Source: Pseudoalteromonas umbrosa
GTDB taxonomy: Bacteria > Pseudomonadota > Gammaproteobacteria > Enterobacterales > Alteromonadaceae
Assembly (NCBI RefSeq): GCF_030125375.1
Contig: NZ_JASJUU010000024.1
Span: 30,226-94,225, forward strand
DNA length: 64,000 bases
Direction of reading: 5' to 3'
The position numbers were made by a program, and so were the translations under genes. Shown piece after piece: positions 1-9,080 of the stretch; within the stretch, counting starts at the first letter, position 1; every line of letters begins with the position of its first letter. The notes under the pieces were generated by a model. That model worked only from the letters and a program-made list of their open reading frames with translations, ran no database searches and was not told where the DNA came from.

Positions 1-659
1 AACAGTGTACGGTAGTCACTGATTGCCATATAGTCGGTGATCTCTTTTGGAGGTTGTCGACTGTCTGGGTTGTTGATAGCAAGCAGGTGGCCAATACCAT
101 ATTCTTTCGCAGCAGCTAAAACACTTAAGCTATCGTCCACAAATAAAGTCCGCGATTTATCAAAGCTAAGGTCTGCTTGCACTTGCTGCCAAAGAGACTG
201 ACTTTCTTTACTAACACCGTATTCATGGGTTGAAATGATTTTGTCCAAGTAGCCATCGAATTGCGTGCCAATGAGCTGGGTGCGCTCTATTTTAAGGCTT
301 AAGCTATCTGGATGGGCATTGGTAAGTAGGACTAATTCTTTACCTGCATCTTTGAGCGCCTGTAAAAAGTCTGGCACATCCTCTCTGAGCGAAATGAGAT
401 GTTCCACTTCGCGCTTGAGTTCCATAATCGGTAGCTGAAGTTCTGCTTGCCAGTAATCAAGGCAATACCATTCAATCTGTCCTGTTACTGCTTCATATCT
501 GGCAAGAATATCTGCACGAGCTTGTTCGAGCGTAAGGCCCTGTCTGAGTGCATGGGCTTTGGGGATGATCTCCAACCAAAAGTGGTTATCAAAATGGAGA
601 TCTAAAAGTGTGCCGTCCATATCGAGTAAGACGGTATCGATTTTTGACCAATTTAGCAT
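1..659 (-). CDS. yrfG: GMP/IMP nucleotidase YrfG (HAD family), 3' end outside window
   Basis: HAD-superfamily phosphatase, in E. coli a nucleotidase acting on purine 5'-monophosphates. The reading frame starts at ATG 659 and stays open to the window edge (219 codons), so only the last few residues should be missing compared with the roughly 220-residue family. HAD motif I is seen near the N-terminus as DMDGTLLD, motif II as LLTNAH and the C-terminal acidic motif as LFVDDS, a complete catalytic set. It is divergent from nudE with about 60 bp between them, so the two promoters share this gap. The identification rests on motifs and on its usual place beside nudE and cysQ. Confidence 0.85.
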   Translation of the reverse strand, partial: MLNWSKIDTVLLDMDGTLLDLHFDNHFWLEIIPKAHALRQGLTLEQARADILARYEAVTGQIEWYCLDYWQAELQLPIMELKREVEHLISLREDVPDFLQALKDAGKELVLLTNAHPDSLSLKIERTQLIGTQFDGYLDKIISTHEYGVSKESQSLWQQVQADLSFDKSRTLFVDDSLSVLAAAKEYGIGHLLAINNPDSRQPPKEITDYMAISDYRTL

Positions 660-719
660 AGGCTTTTAACTGCAAAGGCTTTATGATTAGGTTATCCACA
701 TCATAGCAAATAAAAGTTT

Positions 720-1283
720 ATGTCACAGAAAAAGCATCCCTGTCCGCCGGAAATTTTGTCATCTGATGTCGTTGCCTCGAGTCGGTTGTTTACCGTTGAA
801 GCTTTATCCTTAGAGTTTTCAAATGGTGAGCGAAGGCAATATGAGCGGGTTAAAGGCGGTGGTCGCGGGGCGGTCATGATTGTGCCAATAACGGCTGAAA
901 ATGAACTATTATTAGTAAGAGAATACTGTGCAGGCACACATGACTATCAACTGGGCTTCCCTAAAGGGCTGATTGATCCAGGTGAGACACCGATAGAAGC
1001 CGGTAATCGAGAATTAAAAGAGGAAGTCGGTTTTGGCGCCAATGAATTTGTTGACTTAAAAACGGTTTCTCTCGCGCCCAGCTATTTCAAAGCACATATG
1101 CATATTTTATTTGCAAAAGATTTGTATCCTGAACGTTTAGAAGGGGATGAGCCTGAACCGCTGGTGGTGGTGAAATGGCCCCTTGATGACTGGCAATCTC
1201 TACTGGATCAAAGTGACTTTACTGAAGCGCGAAGTGTGGCTGCACTGTTGTTATTACAGCAGCATTTATTAAAGGAGGTTTAA
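720..1283 (+). CDS. nudE: ADP compounds hydrolase NudE
   Basis: Nudix hydrolase of 187 aa that cleaves ADP-ribose, Ap3A, NADH and similar ADP compounds in the cytoplasm. The Nudix box is complete at about residues 83-105: G-x5-E, then RELKEEVGF with the metal-binding glutamates. The N-terminal strand-rich domain and length match the NudE family. It starts at ATG 720 and its stop lies one base before the TTG start of cysQ; the cysQ ribosome binding site is inside the last nudE codons, so the two genes are translationally coupled. Divergent from yrfG, which is the usual neighbourhood in gammaproteobacteria. Confidence 0.9.
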   Translation: MSQKKHPCPPEILSSDVVASSRLFTVEALSLEFSNGERRQYERVKGGGRGAVMIVPITAENELLLVREYCAGTHDYQLGFPKGLIDPGETPIEAGNRELKEEVGFGANEFVDLKTVSLAPSYFKAHMHILFAKDLYPERLEGDEPEPLVVVKWPLDDWQSLLDQSDFTEARSVAALLLLQQHLLKEV

Positions 1284-1284
1284 A

Positions 1285-2076
1285 TTGCAAACCTACTTAG
1301 AGCCATGTATTGAACTTGCGCAATTGGCAGGTAAGGCCATTATGGCCATTTATCAGCAAGATGATATTGGTCAGCAGGAAAAGTCTGATCATACCCCTGT
1401 CACTGCCGCTGATTTGGCTGCCAATGAGGTATTGCTCAATGGCTTAAAAGCACTCGCACCAGATATTCCAGTGATGTCTGAAGAAACGCCTATTCCCCCG
1501 CTTGAACAGCGACAAGATTGGCAACGTTATTGGCTTTTAGACCCGATGGATGGTACTGGCGAGTTTATTTTGCAAAGTGGCGACTTTGCCGTCAACATTG
1601 CTTTGATTGAGGGAAATAAACCCGTGCTGGGAGTGATTCATTGGCCAGCAAAAAATGTGACTTATTTTGCGACTAAAGGGGCGGGTGCGTATAAGCGCTC
1701 AGGTACGGCGGATAAGCAAATATTCGTCGCGCCACCTGATACGCTAACGCTTGCTGTGAGCCGACGACAAAAAATTGAAGCGGTGAGTCAGTATCTAAAT
1801 AGTCAGTTTGATACAATTGCCCTGGGCTCTTGCTCACTAAAAGCGTGTATTATCGCCGAAGGCAAAGCGGATTGCTTTTTACGTGTCGGTCCAACAGGAG
1901 AGTGGGATACGGGGGCCTCTCAAGTGATTGTAGAAGAGGCGGGTGGATGCATCACGGATGCGCAATTCAATCCATTGACTTATAACCAGCGTGAGACCAC
2001 TGAAAACCCTGACTTTATTGTTATGGGTCACCCTGATTGGCAGTTTCAGAAGTTGATCAGCCCTCACCAAAGGTAA
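1285..2076 (+). CDS. cysQ: 3'(2'),5'-bisphosphate nucleotidase CysQ
   Basis: Inositol-monophosphatase-fold enzyme of 263 aa that recycles PAP and PAPS during sulfate assimilation. The metal-binding motif DPMDGT is at residues 86-91, preceded by SEE near residue 66, and the second motif WDTGA lies near residue 207. The start is a TTG at 1285, chosen because a near-perfect Shine-Dalgarno AAAGGAGG sits at 1271-1278 with ideal spacing and because the N-terminus aligns in length with the family. The binding site overlaps the 3' end of nudE, indicating an operon. Complete and apparently intact. Confidence 0.9.
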   Translation: MQTYLEPCIELAQLAGKAIMAIYQQDDIGQQEKSDHTPVTAADLAANEVLLNGLKALAPDIPVMSEETPIPPLEQRQDWQRYWLLDPMDGTGEFILQSGDFAVNIALIEGNKPVLGVIHWPAKNVTYFATKGAGAYKRSGTADKQIFVAPPDTLTLAVSRRQKIEAVSQYLNSQFDTIALGSCSLKACIIAEGKADCFLRVGPTGEWDTGASQVIVEEAGGCITDAQFNPLTYNQRETTENPDFIVMGHPDWQFQKLISPHQR

Positions 2077-2230
2077 TGAATACTGTTCTGGCTGCGTATT
2101 TTTGTCATGTTATGTGGGTAAAATACGTGGTTGGCACGGTAAGCTTTTTACTTAAACATGCGCTTTTATAAAGAAAAACACAGTTTTGCCGTATTTTTGC
2201 GCGTTTGAGCAATTATTTTTTGTCAAATCC

Positions 2231-2258
2231 TTGCAATAAAAATAAATTTAGATATTAT
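2231..2258 (+). promoter_or_regulatory. Promoter of the tRNA-fMet array
   Basis: A -35 element TTGCAA (2231-2236) and a -10 element TATTAT (2253-2258) are separated by 16 bp. A G/C-containing segment (GCGACCTC) follows the -10, as in stringently controlled stable-RNA promoters. It lies about 70 bp upstream of the first tRNA-fMet gene with no ORF between. The AT-rich tract just upstream may act as an UP element. Confidence 0.6.
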
Positions 2259-2327
2259 AGCGACCTCTTTAAGGAAGAGCTGCAAAGCACTGATTTAAAG
2301 AGGCATCGATTTATTGATGCATACAGG

Positions 2328-2404
<77 letters not shown>

Positions 2405-2448
2405 ACTTCTTAGTTAAGAAAGAAGCAAAATAAACTTAACATTACAGG

Positions 2449-2525
<77 letters not shown>

Positions 2526-2570
2526 ACTTCTTAAGTTAAGAAAGAAGTAAAACAAACTTAACAATACAGG

Positions 2571-2647
<77 letters not shown>

Positions 2648-3147
2648 ATTCCCTGTATTAATCAAAAGTTATATCTTTGATTTATTTCCCCTTAAATTTA
2701 TATCACTCTTATTAATTCAAATAGCTTTTTTCTTAATGTGCACACAATTCAGTACGTTGGTTATTTTTTCGTTTAACAACGGTAAGACGAGCGACTTCCA
2801 ATGCAGCTATGTGTAATTGAAGCTTGGCAGCATGTTGTATTTACGGCTTTCACCCTGCGATATTTTGTGTTTGTGCAGAGTCTATTACTTTTTCGTGTGT
2901 GAGTGATTTAAGCTTCTTTTCTCTATTTTTAATTTCATTAAATTTTCCTTTTTAACTGCTTCAAAATAAAAGTGACAGTTCAGAGCTCTCCTCAGAAAAT
3001 AACTTAATACATGTCATGTGAAAAATAAATATAAATTACAAGTTTACAAAACTTTACGTGGGATTACTTTGAAGATTTTGGCTTATGAATTAGGTTAATA
3101 ATGGAAAGCGGCGCTGCTTCTAACTTAAAATAAAAAAGGAAATTAAA
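2648..3147. other. AT-rich intergenic stretch between the tRNA array and the RiPP precursor
   Basis: About 500 bp with no open frame that has a credible ribosome binding site, no inverted repeats with U-tracts and no recognisable insertion sequence. It is markedly AT-rich. The last 80 bp presumably hold the promoter of the downstream peptide gene; a TTGAAG at 3069-3074 and TA-rich sequence near 3095 are seen, but their spacing is poor, so no promoter is called. Confidence 0.5.
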
Positions 3148-3372
3148 ATGAAATTATCTCTTCAAAAGAAAAAACTAAAAACCTTGTCTAAAAGCCAAAG
3201 TATCATGACAGAGCAAACACCAAACGTTGCTGGTGGTGCTGCATTTAATACCACAAGACCGAGTTCTACATGTCAAAATACAACAGCTTGCCCATCTAGA
3301 GATAGACCAGATACTTGTAAACCTATTTCAAGAGAAATCAGCTGCTTAATCGGTCACAGTTGTTTGTGCTAA
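3148..3372 (+). CDS. RiPP precursor peptide, class I lanthipeptide-like leader with GG motif
   Basis: Peptide of 74 aa. The N-terminal part MKLSLQKKKLKTLSKSQ resembles the Lys/Leu-rich leaders of class I lanthipeptide-type precursors found in Bacteroidetes and Pseudoalteromonas. It is followed by TPNVAGG at about residues 24-30, a likely leader-core boundary. The core is rich in Thr and Ser and has six Cys (STC, TAC, DTC, ISC, HSC and LC at the end), suited to lanthionine or disulfide formation. A good ribosome binding site AAGGA is at 3136-3140. No lanthipeptide dehydratase, cyclase or C39 exporter is encoded nearby, so maturation would have to occur in trans. The core function is not known; family assignment is by pattern. 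Confidence 0.7.
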   Translation: MKLSLQKKKLKTLSKSQSIMTEQTPNVAGGAAFNTTRPSSTCQNTTACPSRDRPDTCKPISREISCLIGHSCLC

Positions 3373-3628
3373 TAAGATAATATGATGCAGTGGGGGTGTG
3401 AGCTTTCGCTGCTTTTTTAAATCAATATCATTTCCTCAAACATATGCCCCAGATCGGATTGGCTGTCATTATAGTGAGGCAGTATCAAGGGTATGCCAAC
3501 ACTCATTAATAAATTGGAAGTCACTATTTAGAAGTATCTAAATTGGGGTTTTAATATTGCAAAAAGCCGTGTTTTATTTAGTTGCGGATATAAAGCGCAG
3601 GCAGGCTGAATAGCCCACCTGATCTAAA

Positions 3629-4813
3629 TTAAAATTGAGTAGAAAACGCTTCAGCTTGTTTCCAGACTCTAAGGGTATTCCCACCTAAAATCAGTTTAAT
3701 ATCTTTATCGCTGTAGCCGCGATCAAGCAGGCCTTGCACAAGATTCGGGTAGGTAGAAACATCCTTAAGCCCGATTGGCAGTGAGTCGCCTACGCCATCG
3801 TAATCAGATCCAATACCGACATGCTCGATGCCAATCAGTTTAACTACATGATCAATATGGTCTAGTACCTGCTCTAAAGAGGCGAATGGAAACGGGTTAC
3901 GTGCTAAATAAGCTGCTCGAAAATCCGTTTTTGTGGCACCGCGACTTGTCGCTTCTTGCTCTGCCTCGCTACGCTTGTCATACCATTTTCGTGATGCTGA
4001 GGTGACAAAGCTAGAGCCAAAGTTGATCTGAATAACACCACCATTTTTTTTCAACGCCAATAACATGTCGTCATCCATGTTGCGCTCAAATCCCGGTGTA
4101 TATTTGCGCAGCGATGAATGTGATGCAATCACGGGTACTTTTGAGATCTCCATGACCTGATAAAACGCCTTATCAGAAATGTGTGAGACATCTATCAACA
4201 TGCCCACTTTGTTCATTTCGACAACGAGATCTTTACCAAATGGACTGAGGCCTTTCCATTTTCGACGTAAATCATAAGACGAGTCAGAGATATGGTTACT
4301 TTGAGAGTGTGCCAGTGTGATGTAGCGTACGCCTCTATCGAAGAAGTGTTGTAAGTTCTTCATCTCTCCCTCAATAGGCGAGCCGTTTTCCATACCCATC
4401 GCAATTGACATCAAGCCTTTGTCAAACTGTGACTCAATATCTTTAGTACTGTGGGCAATGGCAAACTTATGTGGTGCACGATGAACCAGCGCTTCCATCC
4501 CATCAATGAGCTGGTTGGCTAGCTGATAGCTTTTCCCTTTCCCCTCAAACTCAAGACTGGCAGGAATGTAAATTGACATAAAAGGCGCATTGAGTCCGCC
4601 CTGCATAGCGCGTGGGTAATCAAAATCCCCACCTTCGGTGGCTTTTGATACATCGTCCCATTTCATATTAATTCTATAGGGGACATCAATATGGGTGTCG
4701 ATGAGCAGGTTTTCTTGTGCCAAGCGAATGGCACGTTCGGATGCGGTGTATTCTTTTGCATGGACAGCAGAGGTTGCCAATGCAAGAACACAAAGAGCTG
4801 AGCTTAACTTCAT
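3629..4813 (-). CDS. Membrane-dipeptidase-type (M19) dipeptidase, secreted
   Basis: Renal dipeptidase-family zinc metallopeptidase of 394 aa that hydrolyses dipeptides, often including D-residues. A Sec signal peptide (residues 1-19, ending SAVHA) places it in the periplasm. Zinc-binding and catalytic motifs are visible: DTHIDVP (His41, Asp43), a bridging Glu in GMENGSP near residue 142, DVSHISD, ASHSS and HVGIGSDYDG. Length is normal for the family. It is a single gene, convergent with the peptide gene to its left; the intergenic region to yheU is about 90 bp. No clear terminator was found. Confidence 0.9.
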   Translation of the reverse strand: MKLSSALCVLALATSAVHAKEYTASERAIRLAQENLLIDTHIDVPYRINMKWDDVSKATEGGDFDYPRAMQGGLNAPFMSIYIPASLEFEGKGKSYQLANQLIDGMEALVHRAPHKFAIAHSTKDIESQFDKGLMSIAMGMENGSPIEGEMKNLQHFFDRGVRYITLAHSQSNHISDSSYDLRRKWKGLSPFGKDLVVEMNKVGMLIDVSHISDKAFYQVMEISKVPVIASHSSLRKYTPGFERNMDDDMLLALKKNGGVIQINFGSSFVTSASRKWYDKRSEAEQEATSRGATKTDFRAAYLARNPFPFASLEQVLDHIDHVVKLIGIEHVGIGSDYDGVGDSLPIGLKDVSTYPNLVQGLLDRGYSDKDIKLILGGNTLRVWKQAEAFSTQF

Positions 4814-4901
4814 GTTTGCGCCTTTATTATGATTGTGAAGTTTGATTGTAACAACTAATTATAAAGGCTCAATATGCGGTGTTATTTTAATCGCTGAATT
4901 A

Positions 4902-5156
4902 TTAATAAACGGGCTCAGAAGTATAATCTTGGCTTTGCATCGCATGAAACTCAGCTTTACTGACAATATTCACGGACTCATGGAGCTCCGAGAAGACAAT
5001 TAATGCTTCTCCACTTTGTAGTTGCGCTTTTACTTGCGCCACTTTTTGCTCTGTGGTGATTTCGCTGTCGCCATAGTCTGTGCCTTCACGCAAAACATAA
5101 TGCTCAATCAAACTAGCGAGTGTTTCGGGGGCAATTTGTTGATAAGGAATAAGCAT
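4902..5156 (-). CDS. yheU: YheU family protein (UPF0270)
   Basis: Small conserved protein of 84 aa, function unknown. The sequence beginning MLIPYQQIAPETL and containing LIEHYVLREGTDYG is the conserved core of the YheU family. I place the start at 5156 because a longer frame from 5246 would extend back into the end of yheT with no family similarity. It follows yheT by about 10 bp, the usual gene order yheT-yheU, so the pair forms an operon. Confidence 0.88.
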   Translation of the reverse strand: MLIPYQQIAPETLASLIEHYVLREGTDYGDSEITTEQKVAQVKAQLQSGEALIVFSELHESVNIVSKAEFHAMQSQDYTSEPVY

Positions 5157-5166
5157 ACAGATACCG

Positions 5167-6147
5167 CTATTTAATAAGTGAATGAATGTAGTCAGGCACG
5201 ACTTTTTCGAGCCAGTAAACAGGTTTGAATGGGTTGTTACCCGCAATAAAGCCTACATGTCCGCCTTTTGAAGAGACCGCCAACTTAACTTGTTTACTGA
5301 CCTGCTCTGCTAAGGGGATCGCTTGCTTTGAAAGCATGGGGTCATCTTCTGCATGGATCAGTAAGGTTGGGGTTTCTATTAGGCCAAGGTATGGCTGTGA
5401 ACTGGCCTGAGCGTAATAATCTTCAGCCCCCTTAAAGCCATGCAGTGGTGCTGTGACGCGATCGTCAAATTGCCATAAGTCGTTTATGTTAGTTAACTCA
5501 TTAGCAGTCAAATTAATCGAGCTTTGTATTTGGTTGAGCTTGCGTGAAAAAGAGTGCTTCATCCTATCTAATAAATATTTTTGATAGAGCTTATAGCAGC
5601 TTTTCCTGATCACCTGACATGATGAAGAGAGGTGATAGGGGGCAGAAACGACTGCTGCACCCGCTAAGCGGCTTGCTTGGCCTTTTTCACCGAGATATTT
5701 GGCAAGGACATTGCCACCTAAGGAAAAACCGACTGCGAACAGTGCTCGACCCGGAAAGCGTTTGCTCAGTGTCTGAAGTAAAAAGCCTAAATCCTGCGTT
5801 TCACCACTGTGGTAGGCGCGAGGTTGTTTATTTACTTCTCGAGAACAATTGCGAAAGTGCATCAGAACGGCATCTAAGCCAGAGCGTGTGAGCGCCCGCA
5901 ACATACCCTTAGCATAAAAGCTGTTGATATTGCCTTCTAAGCCATGCAGAACAACAACTAAAGGGGCACTTGGGTTGCCATGTTTAGCCCAAGCTAATTC
6001 CAAAAAATCGTCATCTGGCGTAGAGAGGTGTTCAAAATTGACATTGGCTTTTAAGTTTGGTCGAAATGCGCGAGGAAGTATAGTTTGAACATGTCGGTTG
6101 CGCATCCACCAAGCGGGCCGAAAATTCAGATCAAGCTGCTTTGACAT
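5167..6147 (-). CDS. yheT: Alpha/beta hydrolase YheT
   Basis: Hydrolase of 326 aa of the YheT/EMB8 family, whose substrate is not settled (carboxyl or lipid ester hydrolase). The N-terminal signature FRPAWWMRNRHVQTILPR is typical. The nucleophile elbow GFSLGGN, the acidic residue region HAEDDPM and the catalytic His in GGHVGF are all present. I chose ATG 6147 because it puts the FRPAWW motif at the usual distance from the N-terminus; an ATG at 6240 would add 31 unrelated residues. The Shine-Dalgarno at 6147 is weak, so the start is only moderately sure. Confidence 0.85.
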   Translation of the reverse strand: MSKQLDLNFRPAWWMRNRHVQTILPRAFRPNLKANVNFEHLSTPDDDFLELAWAKHGNPSAPLVVVLHGLEGNINSFYAKGMLRALTRSGLDAVLMHFRNCSREVNKQPRAYHSGETQDLGFLLQTLSKRFPGRALFAVGFSLGGNVLAKYLGEKGQASRLAGAAVVSAPYHLSSSCQVIRKSCYKLYQKYLLDRMKHSFSRKLNQIQSSINLTANELTNINDLWQFDDRVTAPLHGFKGAEDYYAQASSQPYLGLIETPTLLIHAEDDPMLSKQAIPLAEQVSKQVKLAVSSKGGHVGFIAGNNPFKPVYWLEKVVPDYIHSLIK

Positions 6148-6231
6148 AGGACGGTGACATTCTCTTGTGACGGTTAACTTAAATAGTGTACCAAAGCTGC
6201 GACCAAATGAGTATGTGTGTTGGTGAGATAT

Positions 6232-6268
6232 AAAAAGCACCCGACCAGCGAAGCTGATAAGGTGCTTT
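6232..6268 (-). terminator. Rho-independent terminator after the yheS operon
   Basis: Inverted repeat AAAGCACC (6234-6241) / GGTGCTTT (6261-6268) with an inner paired element. Read on the minus strand it ends in a T-run, so it terminates the transcript coming from yheS, the TIGR02444 gene and the DUF3149 gene, separating it from yheT. Confidence 0.75.
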
Positions 6269-6332
6269 GTGCGTCGTGCTTAATTCTGAAACGGGAACTA
6301 AATTTACTTAACGATAGTCTTGTGACTTGCTT

Positions 6333-6473
6333 TTACTCTGGTACTTCAGCCTCGTTGACCTTTTTCACAAAGTAATAGACATAGTAGATACACAGCGCAA
6401 TGACGACGCCAAGTAGACCGAATGATAAGTACAATACTGGGTCGGAAAAGAAATCTCTAAAGAATACGTTCAT
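6333..6473 (-). CDS. DUF3149 family small membrane protein
   Basis: Micro-protein of 46 aa starting MNVFFRDFFSDPVLYLSFG. One transmembrane helix spans about residues 13-36 (LYLSFGLLGVVIALCIYYVY), followed by a short KK-containing tail, so the C-terminus is probably cytoplasmic. The pattern of F-x-D-F-F-S-D-P-V then a glycine-containing helix and YYVYYF matches the DUF3149 family of Alteromonadales and Vibrionales. A GAGGAG ribosome binding site lies about 8 bp upstream of ATG 6473, and a terminator follows at 6232-6268. Function unknown. Confidence 0.8.
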   Translation of the reverse strand: MNVFFRDFFSDPVLYLSFGLLGVVIALCIYYVYYFVKKVNEAEVPE

Positions 6474-6592
6474 GGCTGTGACTCCTCAATTTGTCGATGA
6501 GTAAATAGTAGAGGAGCCTTGCTGATAGGGTTATGATCGAGATCAAGTTTATTATTTAGCCGATATTTACTCGGGATAGCGCTTGATCTTGA

Positions 6593-7042
6593 TCATGTTT
6601 TCGCATGCTCAAAGCGTGTGACGAGTTGCTTTGGCAAGTACAGCTCTAGGTTGCTGATTTGTTGATCACAGGGTTTTAAATCAAATCCAGAGGCCAACTC
6701 AATGAGACGGTGCTGCTGTAGCTTTTCAAGTTCAAGCTCTGTACTCAATAAGCTTTTTCTTAAAGTTGCGTACTCAGGGTAATCATCAAAGTGCTTTTTC
6801 ACTTGCTGTCGAGTGGTGCGATATGGGTGTAGTAATGTTTTGTCTGTATCCGCAGCACAGGCTACTAAAGCCTGAACTTGCTGCTTGGTAAGTTGGATAG
6901 AGTGCGTAGTCAGATAATCTAGCAAGAGGCAAAGATTGACGTTTTTACCATGCAGGTCCTGGCACTCTAAGAGTACTTGTTGGACCTGCTCGTTGCGATA
7001 AACATCGCAGGCGTAACGCCAAAAACTGTCGGGGCTTAGCAT
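6593..7042 (-). CDS. TIGR02444 family protein (DUF2390)
   Basis: Protein of 149 aa, function unknown. The opening FWRYACDVYRNEQVQ and the middle CQDLHGKNVNLCLLLDYL are the hallmark of the TIGR02444 family, which is predicted to be cytoplasmic and helical. Its ATG at 7042 overlaps the last codons of yheS (stop at 7036), indicating translational coupling in an operon with yheS; that linkage is common in gammaproteobacteria. Confidence 0.85.
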   Translation of the reverse strand: MLSPDSFWRYACDVYRNEQVQQVLLECQDLHGKNVNLCLLLDYLTTHSIQLTKQQVQALVACAADTDKTLLHPYRTTRQQVKKHFDDYPEYATLRKSLLSTELELEKLQQHRLIELASGFDLKPCDQQISNLELYLPKQLVTRFEHAKT

Positions 7043-8958
7043 ATTTCGCCGGTGCTCGCGAAGTGGGCTTCTTTTTCCTCTAACTCCTCAAGGGCTAAAA
7101 GAAGCGACTCTTCCGTATCGTTGAGCTTAGGGGTCATGTCTGCTTGTTTGGCTAATAAGTCGCTTAGTTTGGCTTTGTTTTCTGCCTCGTAAAGGCTGTT
7201 ATCAGCTAATTGTGATTCAACCTCTGCGAGCGCACTGGTGAGCTTATCCAGCTGTTTTTCCAGTTTATCAATGGATTTTTTCAGCGGTTGCACGGATTTT
7301 CTAAATTCGGCTTCAAGACGTTTTTGCTCTTTGCGATTTACACTTGAGTGCGTTTTTTCTTCTACTTGTGGCTTTTGCTTCGCTTCTTTATTGGCATTGA
7401 GTAACCATTGATAATATTCATCTAGGTCGTAGCCAAACGCAGAGACGGTGCCATTATCAACAAGATAATATTCATCCGCGGTGTTTTTCAGCATATGACG
7501 ATCGTGAGAAACGGTGACCATTGCCCCTTCAAAGCCTTGTAATGCCATGACTAAGGCGTGACGCATTTCTAAGTCTAAGTGGTTGGTAGGTTCATCGAGT
7601 AGCAATAGGTTAGGTGATTGATACACTAACATGGCCAATACCAGTCTGGCCTTTTCTCCACCTGAAAACGGTGCGACAGGGTCGAGTGCCTTGTCTCCAT
7701 GAAACGCAAAACCACCGAGGAAATCTCGTAGTGATTGCTCAGTGGCCTGTGGGTCTAAGCGCTGCAAATGAGTGACGGCACTGGCATTTAAGTCCAGCGA
7801 CTCTAGTTGGTGCTGAGCAAAGTAACCTACTTTTAAGCCCTGGTGTTGGAATACTTCGCCCGCTTGAGGATTAATATCGCCAGCCAGTAATTTGATTAAG
7901 GTTGATTTACCCGCACCGTTTCTACCCAACAATGCGATGCGGCTACCAGGTACAAGATTGAGCTTAATTTGGTGCAGTATGGTGATATCTCCATAGCCCG
8001 CTTGCGCTTGGTCTAACGTCATCAGTGGGTTAGGAATATTATCTGGATTAGAGAACTCAAAGCTAAATGGAGAGTCGGCATGCGCTGGTGCTAGCTTTTC
8101 CATACGTTCTAGGGCTTTGACACGACTTTGTGCTTGCTTTGCTTTACTGGCTTTGGCTTTGAATCGAGTAATAAACTGTTCAAGGTGCGCAATGGTTTCT
8201 TGTTGCTTTTCGTACATGGCTTGTTGCTGCGCCATGCGCTCCGCCTTTTGGCGCTCAAACTGGGAGTAGTGACCTTTGTAGACATTGATACACTGTTGAT
8301 CTATGTGCCAGATTTGGTCGATAACTGCATCTAAGAACTCTCTGTCGTGAGAAATTAATACCAATGTGCCTTGGTAGGCTTTTAAAAAGCGCTCTAGCCA
8401 ATAAACAGCGTCTAGATCAAGGTGGTTGGTTGGCTCATCTAGTAACAGTAAATCGGCGTCGCGGATCAAAGCTTGTGCTAGATTTAAGCGCATTCGCCAA
8501 CCACCTGAGAACTCACTCACAGCGAAGTCGAGCTGTTCATTACTGAATCCTAAGCCATGCAATAACTCTCCAGCTTTGGCTTCGATGCTATACCCACCAA
8601 CCAGCTCCATTTGCTGATGCACTTGGGCTTGCTTCTCACCATCGCCTTGCGCCTCTGCCTGTTGCAATGCCGTGCGTAGCTCATAATATTGCTGATGACC
8701 TTGCAGCACATATTCCATCGCTGAAATAGAAAGCGCAGGTGTTTCTTGTTTTACTGAGGCAATTGACCAGTCTTTTGGTATTTGAAAGTTACCGGCATCG
8801 GCATGCAGCTGGGACTTGAGTAAGGCAAATAGAGACGATTTACCGCAGCCATTGGCTCCGACTAAACCGACTTTATGTTGTGCAAACAAAGTCGCGCTGG
8901 CATTTTTTAAAAGCGTTTTTCCGCCACGTAACAGTTCAATATCAGAAAGTTGGATCAT
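7036..8958 (-). CDS. yheS: ABC-F family ATP-binding protein YheS
   Basis: Soluble ABC-F protein of 640 aa; the family acts on ribosomes rather than in transport. Two ATPase domains are seen: Walker A GANGCGKSS near residue 34 and GRNGAGKST near residue 345; signature motifs FSGGWRMRL and FSGGEKARL; Walker B LLLLDEPTNHLDL in both halves. A charged linker lies between them and a C-terminal coiled coil rich in Lys and Glu occupies about residues 555-635. No transmembrane segments. Starts at ATG 8958. First gene of an operon with the TIGR02444 gene. Confidence 0.93.
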   Translation of the reverse strand: MIQLSDIELLRGGKTLLKNASATLFAQHKVGLVGANGCGKSSLFALLKSQLHADAGNFQIPKDWSIASVKQETPALSISAMEYVLQGHQQYYELRTALQQAEAQGDGEKQAQVHQQMELVGGYSIEAKAGELLHGLGFSNEQLDFAVSEFSGGWRMRLNLAQALIRDADLLLLDEPTNHLDLDAVYWLERFLKAYQGTLVLISHDREFLDAVIDQIWHIDQQCINVYKGHYSQFERQKAERMAQQQAMYEKQQETIAHLEQFITRFKAKASKAKQAQSRVKALERMEKLAPAHADSPFSFEFSNPDNIPNPLMTLDQAQAGYGDITILHQIKLNLVPGSRIALLGRNGAGKSTLIKLLAGDINPQAGEVFQHQGLKVGYFAQHQLESLDLNASAVTHLQRLDPQATEQSLRDFLGGFAFHGDKALDPVAPFSGGEKARLVLAMLVYQSPNLLLLDEPTNHLDLEMRHALVMALQGFEGAMVTVSHDRHMLKNTADEYYLVDNGTVSAFGYDLDEYYQWLLNANKEAKQKPQVEEKTHSSVNRKEQKRLEAEFRKSVQPLKKSIDKLEKQLDKLTSALAEVESQLADNSLYEAENKAKLSDLLAKQADMTPKLNDTEESLLLALEELEEKEAHFASTGEIC

Positions 8959-9080
8959 AATAAGCTCAATTCAAAATCACTGTCTGAATGATAACATGGA
9001 TCTATAACTAGAGAACAAGCGTATAAAAGCATCCAAACTTAAGTTAAAATAGCCTTTCACAGAGTCAGTGGGGTTGTATT

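Noticed and set aside
701..937. Reverse-strand ORF over nudE
   Set aside because: It overlaps the well-supported Nudix gene on the opposite strand and has no motif or ribosome binding site.
3400..3420. Short palindrome GTGAGCTTTCGCTGC then T-run after the precursor peptide
   Set aside because: Only 3-4 bp can pair, which is too weak to call a terminator.
5157..5246. N-terminal extension of YheU to 5246
   Set aside because: It runs back into yheT and lacks YheU family similarity; MLIPYQQ at 5156 is the known family start.
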